Source of the DNA: Ralstonia condita
GTDB lineage: Bacteria; Pseudomonadota; Gammaproteobacteria; Burkholderiales; Burkholderiaceae
Assembly: GCF_958405655.1 (NCBI RefSeq)
Contig: NZ_CATYWO010000002.1
Span: 248,001 to 312,000, forward strand
Direction of reading: 5' to 3'
Length of the DNA stretch: 64,000 bases
The notes beneath the pieces were generated by a model. It saw only the letters and a list, made by a program, of their open reading frames with translations. It ran no database searches and was not told where the DNA came from. Positions 15,515 through 25,615 of the stretch are shown here, piece after piece (position 1 is the first letter of the stretch; the number at the start of each line of letters is the position of its first letter). A program made the position numbers and the translations under genes.

Positions 15515-18175
15515 TCAACCCGCCACCTTCTCGACCCGCACCGCGGTCACCTTGAATTCCGGAGCGTGCACCAGCCGGTCTCGCACGGGCGATGTCAATG
15601 CGTTGATCCGCAGGTCGGGCCGGTGAAAGCTGCAGAAGAGCTGGCCGGCCTGCATGGCGTCGGTGATATGCAGCGGCAGCGCCGCAGAACCATGACGGCT
15701 GGAGACGCGCACCATCTCGCCTTCGACGAGCCCAAGGCGTGCCGCGTCGGCCGGCGCCATATCCAGCGTGTCCGACGGCCGCAGCGCTGCGTTGGGCGTG
15801 CGGCAACTCATCGTGCCCGCATTGAATTGATCGAGCACGCGGCCCGTCGTCAACAGCAGCGGGTAGGCATCGTCGGTTTGCTCCGGGGTCGGCACATAGG
15901 GCACCGGCACCAACGTGGCCGTCTTGCTGCCGACAAACGCGTCCCGGTGCAGCACGGCTGTCCCGGGGTGACTTTGGTCAAGGCATGGCCAGTGCAGGTC
16001 TTCGTGCTCCAGACGCGCATACGTCAGGCCAGCGCCATCAGGCCACAGCGCGCGAACTTCATCCCAGATCTGCTGCGGCCCCTCGAACGCGAACCCCTTG
16101 GGCTTGCCCATGCGCGCGGCAAGCGCCTGGATGATCCACCAGTCGGGACGTGCCTGCCCGGGGGCCGTCGTGGCCGCACGGACGCGCTGCACGCGCCGGT
16201 CCGAGTTCATGAAGGTGCCCTCTTTCTCGAATGAAGACGCCGCGGGCAGGAACACCGTACCGAAGGCCTCGGCGGTCTGGTTGACGAACAAGTCCTGCAC
16301 GATCACCAGGTCTAGCGCGGCAAGCGCGGCGGCCGTGGCGTTCGCGTTGGCCAGCGACAGATAGATGTCGTAGCCCATGACCCACAAGGCCTTCAGGCGC
16401 CCTGCCTGAGCCGCATCCATCATTTCGAGTACGTCCAGGCCGCGCGTTGCGGGCAGCCGGGTCCCCCATGCCTGCTCGAAACGCGCACCAGCCTGCGCGA
16501 TGGACTGCGCACCGGTCAGCACGGAAGGGTCGCACCCCATCTGTGCCGCGCCTTGTACGTTGTTCTGGCCACGCAGCGGGTTGATACCAGCGCCCGGCTT
16601 GCCGAGGTTGCCCGTGAGCAGGGCGAGGTTGACGAGCGCCATCACCCCTTCGCTGCCCTGCAGATGCTCGGTCACCCCCAGGCCATGAAAGCACATGGCT
16701 GGCCGGCTCTGCGCATAGATTCGCGCGGCTGCGCGGATCGCCGCCGCCGGCACGCCGCAGAGGTCAGCCACGCGCTCCGGTGAAAACGCGGCGACGTGCG
16801 CGGCAAACGCCTCGAAGCCATCGACGCGTTCGGCGAGGAATGCGCGGTCCACCCAGCCTTCCTCGATCATGGCCGCGGCCAATGCATTGAACAGCGGCAC
16901 GTTACAGCCCATGCGCACCGGCAGATGGACATCGGCCAGCGCGGCCAGCTCGGTGCGGCGCGGATCGATCACCACCAGGCGCGCCCCCTTGAGCACGGCC
17001 TGCTTGATACGTGCGCCGACCACGGGGTGGTTCTCGGTCGGGTTCGCTCCGCAGACCAGGAATGCGCTCGCGCGCTCGATGTCGTCGAAGCTGTTGGTGG
17101 CCGCGCCGATACCGAGCATCGTCTTGAGTGCCCTGGCGCTGGGCGTGTGGCACACCCGGGCGCAGCAGTCGATGTTATGCGTGCCGAGCACCACGCGGGC
17201 AAACTTCTGCGCCAGGTAGTTCTCTTCGTTGGTGGCGCGCGACGACGCCAGCACACCGACCGCATCGGGCCCATGACGCATGACGATGGCCTGCAATTGT
17301 GTTGCCGCAAAGTCGAGCGCCTCGCCCCATCCCACGGGCTGCCACCGCCCATCCCGCCGCAGCATCGGTTGGGTCACGCGATCCGGGGCGTGGTTGTACT
17401 CGAATGCATAGCGCCCCTTGACGCATAGATGTCCGCGATTGACCGGACGATCGGCGGGGCGCACCGTCACCACCCGGCCGTTGGCCACGCCGACATCCAT
17501 CTGGCAACCCACGCCGCAATACGCGCAGGTTGTGCGCGTCCAGGCGGTGGCCCTGGAGACCTGACGCTTGTCGAACAGGGCGCCGCTCGCGCAGGTGTCC
17601 ACGCAGGCGCCGCAACTCACGCAGCCTGCCTCGCGCAGCGTCGGGCCTCGGCCAACCGCAATGCGGGAGGCATCGTTACGGCCGATCGCCTCCCAGATGA
17701 ACTGCCCCTGCACCTCTTCGCAAATGCGCACGCAGCGCTGGCAGTAGACGCAGCGGTCCATGCTGACGCCCAGGTAAGGGTGACTGTCATCCCGGAAGAG
17801 CCCGTCTTCGCGCTTGCCGCCCGGCGGTACGCCGTAGTCGGTCAGCAATCGGTGAAACGGGTGACGCGGGTCTGCCGCGTATGCCGACCTCGGATAGCGG
17901 GCAGCAATCAGTTCGAGATTCGTGCGGCACAGCGCCTGCAGTGTGCTGCTGTGCGTCTGGACGGACATGCCTTCCGCCACTTCGGTGGTACAGCTTGCAA
18001 CGGGGTTCGCGTAGCCATCCACGTGTACAACGCAGAGACGGCATCCACCGAACGGCATCAGGCGCTTGTCATGGCACAGGTTTGGTACCGCGCTGCCGGC
18101 TGCCGACAGCGCGTCGATCAGCAACGTGCCTTCAGCCGTCTCCCATGGCGCCCCGTCGATCGTCAATCGGACCAT
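15515..18175 (-). CDS. fdsA: NAD-linked formate dehydrogenase, molybdopterin alpha subunit
   Basis: An 886-residue catalytic subunit related to FdsA/FdhF. In order: an N-terminal [2Fe-2S] domain (CGGCRLCVV-like Cys pattern near residues 35-60), a His-Cys3 cluster region, two ferredoxin-type [4Fe-4S] sets (CVYCQRCVRIC; CVSCGACVDTC), the Mo-domain [4Fe-4S] motif (CAYCGVGC) and the bis-MGD-binding domains. The molybdenum ligand is cysteine (CCARVCHTPS), so no selenocysteine is needed. It oxidises formate to CO2 and passes electrons to the beta subunit encoded just upstream, which it overlaps by 13 bases. No FdhD/FdsC sulfur-transfer gene or gamma subunit is present nearby. Confidence 0.9.
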   Translation of the reverse strand: MVRLTIDGAPWETAEGTLLIDALSAAGSAVPNLCHDKRLMPFGGCRLCVVHVDGYANPVASCTTEVAEGMSVQTHSSTLQALCRTNLELIAARYPRSAYAADPRHPFHRLLTDYGVPPGGKREDGLFRDDSHPYLGVSMDRCVYCQRCVRICEEVQGQFIWEAIGRNDASRIAVGRGPTLREAGCVSCGACVDTCASGALFDKRQVSRATAWTRTTCAYCGVGCQMDVGVANGRVVTVRPADRPVNRGHLCVKGRYAFEYNHAPDRVTQPMLRRDGRWQPVGWGEALDFAATQLQAIVMRHGPDAVGVLASSRATNEENYLAQKFARVVLGTHNIDCCARVCHTPSARALKTMLGIGAATNSFDDIERASAFLVCGANPTENHPVVGARIKQAVLKGARLVVIDPRRTELAALADVHLPVRMGCNVPLFNALAAAMIEEGWVDRAFLAERVDGFEAFAAHVAAFSPERVADLCGVPAAAIRAAARIYAQSRPAMCFHGLGVTEHLQGSEGVMALVNLALLTGNLGKPGAGINPLRGQNNVQGAAQMGCDPSVLTGAQSIAQAGARFEQAWGTRLPATRGLDVLEMMDAAQAGRLKALWVMGYDIYLSLANANATAAALAALDLVIVQDLFVNQTAEAFGTVFLPAASSFEKEGTFMNSDRRVQRVRAATTAPGQARPDWWIIQALAARMGKPKGFAFEGPQQIWDEVRALWPDGAGLTYARLEHEDLHWPCLDQSHPGTAVLHRDAFVGSKTATLVPVPYVPTPEQTDDAYPLLLTTGRVLDQFNAGTMSCRTPNAALRPSDTLDMAPADAARLGLVEGEMVRVSSRHGSAALPLHITDAMQAGQLFCSFHRPDLRINALTSPVRDRLVHAPEFKVTAVRVEKVAG

Positions 18176-19605
18176 GCACGCGACTCCTGCGGATAGTGGC
18201 GCTGTACCGACCGGACAAACTCAGCCAGCCCGCGCCCGTGCCCGCACAGGCTCGTCGCCGCCAATGCATCGATCAGGCGGTTGAAGCGGCTGCCGTCGAT
18301 CGGCATGCCGCCTGCCGCCGCCTGCGCCATGGCAGCCAGCATCGGTGTGCCCAGATGGCAGGGGGTGCATTTGCCGCAGGACTCGCGCGCGCCAAAGCGC
18401 AAGACCTCGGCGACGATGCGCGCGATCGGCGTATCGTCCCCGAAGGCAATGACTCCGCCATGCCCGACCGCGCAATCGATGGCCTGCATGTCTTCGTAGC
18501 CCAGCCGCGTGTGCAACAGCGCGGGCGGCACGATGCCGGCGAGCGGACCGCCGACCATCAGCCCGATCAGCCTGCCACGCCGCAAGCCCTGGCCGAGCTG
18601 ATCAACAATGTCGGCAAGCGTGATGCCGAACTCCACCTCGTAGAGCCCCGGGCGGCGAAACAGCGAGTTCAGGGAGAGCAGTTTGGTGCCCCTGCTCCCG
18701 GAGAAGCCGAGGGCGGCGTACGCGGCGGCGCCATGTTTCACGATCCACGGGATGGCGCACAGCGTCTCCACGTTGTGGACGAGCGTGGGGGCGCCGAACA
18801 GCCCGTGCCGGGTGATCTGCGGCGGGCGCGGGCGGACTTCCGGACGGTGCCCCTCCAGCGCGTTCAGCAGTGAGGTCTCTTCGCCGCAGATGTAGGCGCC
18901 CTGCCCGACCACCAGCTCCAGCTCGAAGGCAGGCGCCAGCCAGCCTGCGGCCCGTGCCTGCTCCAGCGCACGCGACAGGACCTGCGCGGCCACCGGATAC
19001 TCCTTGCGAAGGTAGAGATAACCGTGGCGCGCGCCCACGGCGTGCGCGGCAATCGCGGCCGCCTCGATCACCAGGAACGGGTCGTCCTCCAGCAGGAAGC
19101 GATCGGAGAACGCGCCCGGGTCGCCTTCGTCTGCGTTGACCACCACGTACTTCGTCGCAGCCGCCTCATTGGCAACGGCTTGCCATTTCACGCCTGCGGG
19201 AAAGCCCGCCCCGCCCCGTCCGCGAAGGCGGGACGCGTTCACCAACGCCACCAGCGCATGGGGTGCCATCTGCCGGGCCAACGCCAGCGCATCACCGCCC
19301 CCCCCTTCCAGATAGGCCGCCAGATGGCGGACGCCGCCGCGCAGCACGTTGCCCAACAGCACGGGATGGCTCGCGTGCTCGCCAATGTGCGGACGGTTGT
19401 CATGCGCGCCATCGCTGGGAGCGGCATAGCATTTGCCCAGACAGTAGAGTGCGGGCACCTGCGTTGCCGCGGCCTGCCAACGCTGCGGCCGATCGGCGCG
19501 CGCGGCAAAGCACGCCAGGCCGGTACAGGCGCACTCGCTGATCGCCGTGTGCTCGAGATGATAGAAGCCGCGTGTGGCAGCGTGCCGTTGCCGAGGGTTC
19601 GCCAT
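18163..19605 (-). CDS. fdsB: NAD-linked formate dehydrogenase, flavin/NAD beta subunit
   Basis: A 480-residue NuoF/HoxF-like subunit. The N-terminus is a thioredoxin-like [2Fe-2S] domain (CACTGLAC and CLGKCY), followed by the FMN/NAD fold with GRGGAGFPAG and the C-terminal [4Fe-4S] motif CGKCTPC plus a later Cys. It receives electrons from the alpha subunit and reduces NAD+. The start at 19605 is preferred because GGGGA lies at a good distance; an in-frame ATG at 19617 lacks a site. In Cupriavidus-type enzymes a separate NuoE-like FdsG subunit exists; none is seen here. Confidence 0.9.
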   Translation of the reverse strand: MANPRQRHAATRGFYHLEHTAISECACTGLACFAARADRPQRWQAAATQVPALYCLGKCYAAPSDGAHDNRPHIGEHASHPVLLGNVLRGGVRHLAAYLEGGGGDALALARQMAPHALVALVNASRLRGRGGAGFPAGVKWQAVANEAAATKYVVVNADEGDPGAFSDRFLLEDDPFLVIEAAAIAAHAVGARHGYLYLRKEYPVAAQVLSRALEQARAAGWLAPAFELELVVGQGAYICGEETSLLNALEGHRPEVRPRPPQITRHGLFGAPTLVHNVETLCAIPWIVKHGAAAYAALGFSGSRGTKLLSLNSLFRRPGLYEVEFGITLADIVDQLGQGLRRGRLIGLMVGGPLAGIVPPALLHTRLGYEDMQAIDCAVGHGGVIAFGDDTPIARIVAEVLRFGARESCGKCTPCHLGTPMLAAMAQAAAGGMPIDGSRFNRLIDALAATSLCGHGRGLAEFVRSVQRHYPQESRAWSD

Positions 19606-19689
19606 GTGGGTCCCCATATGCCTGCCGGGCGACTGCCCCGCCGTTTGGGATCGCGTGATTCCACCCTACTGTGGCAGCGCAGGAAGGCG

Positions 19690-19703
19690 TTGCGCAAGAT
19701 CAA
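19690..19703. promoter_or_regulatory. Weak FNR/Dnr-type box between fds and acs genes
   Basis: TTGCG-CAAG-ATCAA matches the TTGAT-N4-ATCAA consensus in one full half-site and three of five bases of the other. It lies in the divergent gap between the formate dehydrogenase and acyl-CoA synthetase operons. Confidence 0.3.
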
Positions 19704-19761
19704 GTCGCGGTATCGCCAGACTGTTGGTGTCGGCATCACATTCGCGGCTGAATGATCCGTC

Positions 19762-19782
19762 GCACTGCGTTTCGCGCAGTGC
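19762..19782. repeat. Perfect short inverted repeat upstream of the acyl-CoA synthetase gene
   Basis: GCACTGCG and CGCAGTGC separated by TTTCG, 69 bases before the start at 19851. It could be a protein-binding palindrome or a 5' leader hairpin. There is no further evidence of function. Confidence 0.45.
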
Positions 19783-19850
19783 AGCACCGCACTCGTCTCC
19801 ATGCCTTTCTGTTATGCGCCCGGAAGCCTATATTGGCCAGAGGGGGTGCG

Positions 19851-21613
<1,763 letters not shown>

Positions 21614-21617
<4 letters not shown>

Positions 21618-22639
21618 CCGATATCGACCACCCCGCTCCGCAGCCGCCCGCCGGGCCTGTTCCGTACGACCCGGCATTCGCGCAGGCCCTGCTGCGCGAC
21701 ATGGTGCGCATTCGCCGGTTCGAGGAGGCATGCGCTGAGCTTTATGGCGCGGGCAAGATCCGCGGGTTCCTTCACCTGTACATCGGCGAGGAGGCGGTGG
21801 GCGTCGGCACGCTGCACGCGCTGTCTGCCAGCGACAACGTCGTCGCGACCTACCGCGAGCATGGCCATGCGCTGGTACGCGGGATGGACATGGGTGTCTT
21901 GATGGCCGAGATGTATGGCAAGCGCGAAGGCTGTGCCCGCGGGCGCGGCGGATCGATGCACCTGTTCGATCACGCGCACCGACTCTACGGGGGCAATGCC
22001 ATTGTGGGCGGCGGCCTGCCGCTTGCGGTCGGTCTGGCGCTGGCGGAGAAGATGCAGCCCAGCGGCCGCGTCACGGCCTGCTTCTTTGGCGATGGCGCAG
22101 TGGCCGAAGGTGCATTCCATGAATCGATGAACCTGGCTGCGCTGTGGAAACTGCCGCTGCTGTTCTGCTGCGAAAACAACCTCTACGCCATGGGTACGGC
22201 CCTTGAGCGGCATCAGGCGCAGACCGACCTGTGCGCCAAGGCCGCCGCCTATGCCATGGCAGCGCAGTCGGCAAACGGCATGGATATCGTGGCGGTGCAC
22301 GACGCCGCAAAGGACGCTGTCGCACGCATCCGAAGCGGTGCCGGCCCTGCGTTCCTGGAACTGCGCACCTACCGCTTCCGTGCGCACTCGATGTACGACC
22401 CCGACCTGTACCGGCAAGCCGCGGAGGTTGAAGCCTGGAAGGCAATCGGCCCGATCCACACGTTCACTGCGCGCCTGAAGGCCGAGGGCAAGCTGACAGA
22501 GGAAGCCTTCCTCGCCCTCGACGCGGAGGCCAATGCAGAAGTGGCGCGGGCGAAGGCCTTTGCAGAGGCAGGCACCTGGGAACCCGTGGACGACCTGCTC
22601 AGCGACGTCTACACACCCGCCGGAGCCGTCGCGCCATGA
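21614..22639 (+). CDS. pdhA: 2-oxoacid (pyruvate/acetoin-type) dehydrogenase E1 alpha subunit
   Basis: A 341-residue thiamine-diphosphate-dependent E1 alpha of the heterotetrameric type (PdhA/AcoA). The TPP-binding motif begins GDGAVAEGAFHE and ends NN (CCENN). It should decarboxylate a 2-oxoacid, most likely pyruvate, or act on acetoin, with the E1 beta subunit encoded next and the E2 encoded after that. Start and stop overlap both neighbours by four bases. Pyruvate, acetoin and branched-chain 2-oxoacids cannot be separated by eye. Confidence 0.85.
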
Positions 22640-23619
22640 GCCGCATCAGTTATCGTGACGCGTTGCGCGAAGCCCTGCGCGAAGCGCTCCTCAGCGACCC
22701 GCGCGTGTTCCTCATGGGCGAGGATGTCGGCCGGTACGGGGGCACCTACGCGGTGTCCAAAGGGCTCCTGGCCGAGTTCGGCCCCGAGCGCATCCGCGAC
22801 ACGCCGCTCTCGGAACTGGGGTTCACGGGGGCGGGCATCGGGGCGGCATTGGGCGGCATGCGCCCCATCGTCGAGGTGATGACCGTCAACTTCAGCCTGC
22901 TGGCGCTCGACCAGATCGTGAACACCGCGGCGTTGTACCGGCACATGTCGGGCGGGCAGTTCTCGGTGCCGCTCGTCATCCGGATGGCGACCGGCGCGGG
23001 CCGTCAGGTGGCGGCACAACATTCACACAGCTTCGAGGGCTGGTATGCCGGCATCCCCGGGCTCAAGGTGGTGGCGCCCGCCACGGTCGAAGATGCGCGC
23101 GGCATGCTGGCGCCGGCGCTGGCCGATCCGGACCCCGTGCTGATCTTCGAGCATGCCGCGCTGTACAACATGGAGGGTGAGTTGCCTGACGCCGTTGCCG
23201 ATGCGGGCGGCATCGACATCCACTCCGCGCGCATCCGCCGCGAGGGCAAGGATGTAGCGATCATCACCTACGGCGGATCGCTTCACAAAGCACTCCAGGC
23301 GGCGCAGACGCTTGCCGCCGAAGGCATTGCGGCCGAAGTGCTTGACCTGCGCACGCTGCGCCCGCTCGACGATGCCACCATCATGGCGTCGGTTGCCAAG
23401 TGCCACCGTGCGGTCATCGTGGACGAAGGGTGGCGCAGCGTCAGTCTGGCTTCCGAGATCATGGCCCGCATTGTCGAGCAGGTGTTCTATGCGCTCGATG
23501 CGCCGATCGCGCGCGTCTGCGCCGCGGAAGTGCCGATTCCGTACGCCAAGCACATGGAAGACGCCGCGCTGCCGCAGGCCGGCCGCATCGTCGATGCGGT
23601 CAGGCAGATGATGTCATGA
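22636..23619 (+). CDS. pdhB: 2-oxoacid dehydrogenase E1 beta subunit
   Basis: A 327-residue transketolase-like E1 beta subunit. Typical segments are the N-terminal LREALLSDPRVFLMGEDVG, the pyrimidine-binding region DTPLSELGFTGAGIGAA, and the C-terminal domain with TLRPLDDATIMASV and EVPIPYAKHMED. It pairs with the E1 alpha gene, which it overlaps by four bases. The length matches the family (about 325 residues). Confidence 0.88.
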   Translation: MSRISYRDALREALREALLSDPRVFLMGEDVGRYGGTYAVSKGLLAEFGPERIRDTPLSELGFTGAGIGAALGGMRPIVEVMTVNFSLLALDQIVNTAALYRHMSGGQFSVPLVIRMATGAGRQVAAQHSHSFEGWYAGIPGLKVVAPATVEDARGMLAPALADPDPVLIFEHAALYNMEGELPDAVADAGGIDIHSARIRREGKDVAIITYGGSLHKALQAAQTLAAEGIAAEVLDLRTLRPLDDATIMASVAKCHRAVIVDEGWRSVSLASEIMARIVEQVFYALDAPIARVCAAEVPIPYAKHMEDAALPQAGRIVDAVRQMMS

Positions 23620-23656
23620 GCGCGCGCCCAAACCCGGCAACCCTCGGGGAGGCCGC

Positions 23657-24784
23657 ATGATCGCGTTCCGACTGCCCGCGCTGGGGGCCGACATGGACGA
23701 GGGCACGCTACTGGAGTGGCAGGTCAAACCCGGCGATACCGTGAAGAAGGGCCAGATCATTGCCGTGGTCGACACCAGCAAGGCTGCCATCGACGTCGAG
23801 AGCTGGCACGAAGGCACGGTAGCCGAGCTGCTGGTCACGCCCGGCACGAAGATTCCGGTTGGAACGCCGATGGCAATGTTCCTGGAGCCCGGCGAGGCGC
23901 CAGGCGCCGTCACGCGCCAGCCGGACATGCCGGGCGCAGCGCGTCCCCTGCCGCCGCCGCAGACGCGCCGCATGGCTTCACCCGCAGCAAGGCAGGCCGC
24001 ACGCGAGCGCGGCATCGACATCGACACCATCGCCGGTACCGGCCACGGCGGGGTCATCACGCTGGCCGACGTCGAGCACGCCACGCCAGTTGGCAGCGCG
24101 GTCACGGGTGACAGAGCCGCCGACATCCGCAAGACCATTGCCGCCGCCATGACGCGCTCCAAGCGCGAGATACCGCATTACTACGTGGCCGAGACGATCC
24201 CGCTGGCGGCCATGCTGGCCTGGCTTGCCCAGGAGAACACGCGGCGCCCCATCACGGAGCGCCTGTTGCCGGCAGCCGTCCTCATCAAGGCGGTTGCGCT
24301 GTCGCTCCGGCAATTTCCCGAACTCAACGGCTTCTATCGAAATGGGGCGTTCGAGGCAGCCGAAGCCGTGCACATCGGCGTGGCGATTTCATTGCGGCAA
24401 GGCGGGCTGATGGCGCCCGCGCTGCTGGATGCCCACGCCAAGCCACTCACTCAGCTGATGCAGGAACTGACCGACCTGGTCAGGCGCTGCCGGGCGGGCA
24501 CGTTGAAAAGCTCTGAGATGTCGGCGCCCACCGTCACTGTCACCAACCTCGGTGACCAGGGTGTGGCGCAGGTGTTCGGCATCATCTATCCACCGCAGGT
24601 GGCGCTGGTGGGCTTCGGCCGCATCGCCGAGCAGCCATGGGCCGAAGCAGGTGGACTGAAGATCATGCCGGCTGTCACCGCCAGCCTGTCGGCGGATCAC
24701 CGGGTCTCCGACGGGCATCGGGGCGCCCGCTTTCTCTCCGAACTCAGCGAACGGCTACAACATCCGGAGGCGCTCGACCGATGA
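23657..24784 (+). CDS. pdhC: Dihydrolipoamide acyltransferase E2 component
   Basis: A 375-residue E2. A single N-terminal lipoyl domain carries the lipoylation lysine in DTSKAAIDVES (about residue 42); a peripheral subunit-binding domain follows (SPAARQAARERGIDIDTIAG, about residues 110-130) and then a catalytic acyltransferase domain with the active-site motif DHRVSDGHRGARFL. GGGGAGG lies before the ATG. No E3 (dihydrolipoamide dehydrogenase) gene is found in the window, so the complex must borrow E3 from elsewhere. The stop overlaps the acyl carrier protein start. Confidence 0.87.
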   Translation: MIAFRLPALGADMDEGTLLEWQVKPGDTVKKGQIIAVVDTSKAAIDVESWHEGTVAELLVTPGTKIPVGTPMAMFLEPGEAPGAVTRQPDMPGAARPLPPPQTRRMASPAARQAARERGIDIDTIAGTGHGGVITLADVEHATPVGSAVTGDRAADIRKTIAAAMTRSKREIPHYYVAETIPLAAMLAWLAQENTRRPITERLLPAAVLIKAVALSLRQFPELNGFYRNGAFEAAEAVHIGVAISLRQGGLMAPALLDAHAKPLTQLMQELTDLVRRCRAGTLKSSEMSAPTVTVTNLGDQGVAQVFGIIYPPQVALVGFGRIAEQPWAEAGGLKIMPAVTASLSADHRVSDGHRGARFLSELSERLQHPEALDR

Positions 24785-25050
24785 ATGAAGCCGACATCCG
24801 CGTGATCGTACTGACGGCACTCCGCGCCATTGCCCCCGAAATCGACGCTGCCGCCTTACGCCCGGATCGACCCTTGCGCGGGCAGGTCGATCTCGATTCG
24901 ATGGACTGGCTCCATTTCCTGCTGGCGCTGCACGACAGACTGAAGGTGGAGATTCCGGAATCCGACTATGCGCGCCTGGTAACGCTGAACGATGTGGTGG
25001 CTTACCTGGCCCAGGCAAATCCGTCCCCGCCTGCGCCTGCGCCGCCTTAG
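24781..25050 (+). CDS. Acyl carrier protein-like protein
   Basis: An 89-residue four-helix carrier protein. The phosphopantetheine attachment serine is in DLDSMDWLHF near residue 40 (DSMD in place of the common DSLD). It ends in a Pro/Ala-rich tail. It overlaps the E2 gene by four bases and is therefore part of the acyl-CoA synthetase/2-oxoacid dehydrogenase operon. Which acyl group it carries, and from which enzyme, is unknown; a dedicated role in this operon is inferred from linkage only. Confidence 0.75.
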   Translation: MNEADIRVIVLTALRAIAPEIDAAALRPDRPLRGQVDLDSMDWLHFLLALHDRLKVEIPESDYARLVTLNDVVAYLAQANPSPPAPAPP

Positions 25051-25104
25051 GCGAACAGCAGGGGCGTTCGCACGTGCAACGCCAGCGCCCGAGCGCCGTG
25101 CGCC

Positions 25105-25500
25105 CTAACGCCGGAACGTTGAAGTCGCCGGCCTGGCGGCTCTGGGAACGCCGCTTGACGCAGGGGCGCCGTCGCATGAGGGCTGCGATGCACGCTGCGC
25201 GCTGATCGCCTGCCGTACGCGAGCGCGCATCTCCCGAAACGCATTCAAGAGTGCCACGTGCACGTCAACGTCCGACGCTTCATCAGCAGTGAGCGCGCGT
25301 CCTGGAATGTCCACCTCGATATGGACCAGGAAGGGTCCGCGCGCGCTGCGCTCCGGGTTGTCGGATGCGAGACAGATACGGAACCGCCTGATGTCGCACG
25401 GAAAGCCGTCCAGCCGGGAAGCGAAGCGGGTGATGGCCGCCTTGATCGCATCGGACTGGGGCAGATTGCTGAACAGAATCTCAACGGGTCGCGTGTCCAT
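25105..25500 (-). CDS. Ribosome hibernation factor (HPF/RaiA)-like protein
   Basis: About 131 residues with the layout of the sigma-54 modulation/S30EA (HPF, RaiA) family: a beta strand (PVEILFSNLPQSDAIKAAI), a helix, strands (FRICLASDN; GPFLVHIEVDIPGRAL) and a C-terminal helix (DVHVALLNAFREMRARVRQ). It carries a Pro/Ala/Ser-rich tail of about 30 residues. Family members bind the 30S subunit and silence ribosomes under stress. The start is uncertain (25500, with in-frame ATGs at 25533 and 25548); no strong ribosome binding site decides it. A second diverged member lies at 27383. The genes are in low-oxygen context. Confidence 0.65.
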   Translation of the reverse strand: MDTRPVEILFSNLPQSDAIKAAITRFASRLDGFPCDIRRFRICLASDNPERSARGPFLVHIEVDIPGRALTADEASDVDVHVALLNAFREMRARVRQAISAQRASQPSCDGAPASSGVPRAARPATSTFRR

Positions 25501-25615
25501 AGTTGTCAATGTGGAAGCGGGTTGCCGCTTCATCGGCCGATGGAACAAAACCTGGGTTCGATCTCATAGGCTAGATGCGCGCCCCCAGGCGAGGTTGACC
25601 TGGCGCAAGCCCGGG

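Noticed and set aside
25051..25104. A possible terminator between the acyl carrier protein and the HPF-like gene
   Set aside because: Only a very short stem (GCC/GGC) and no T-run could be found.
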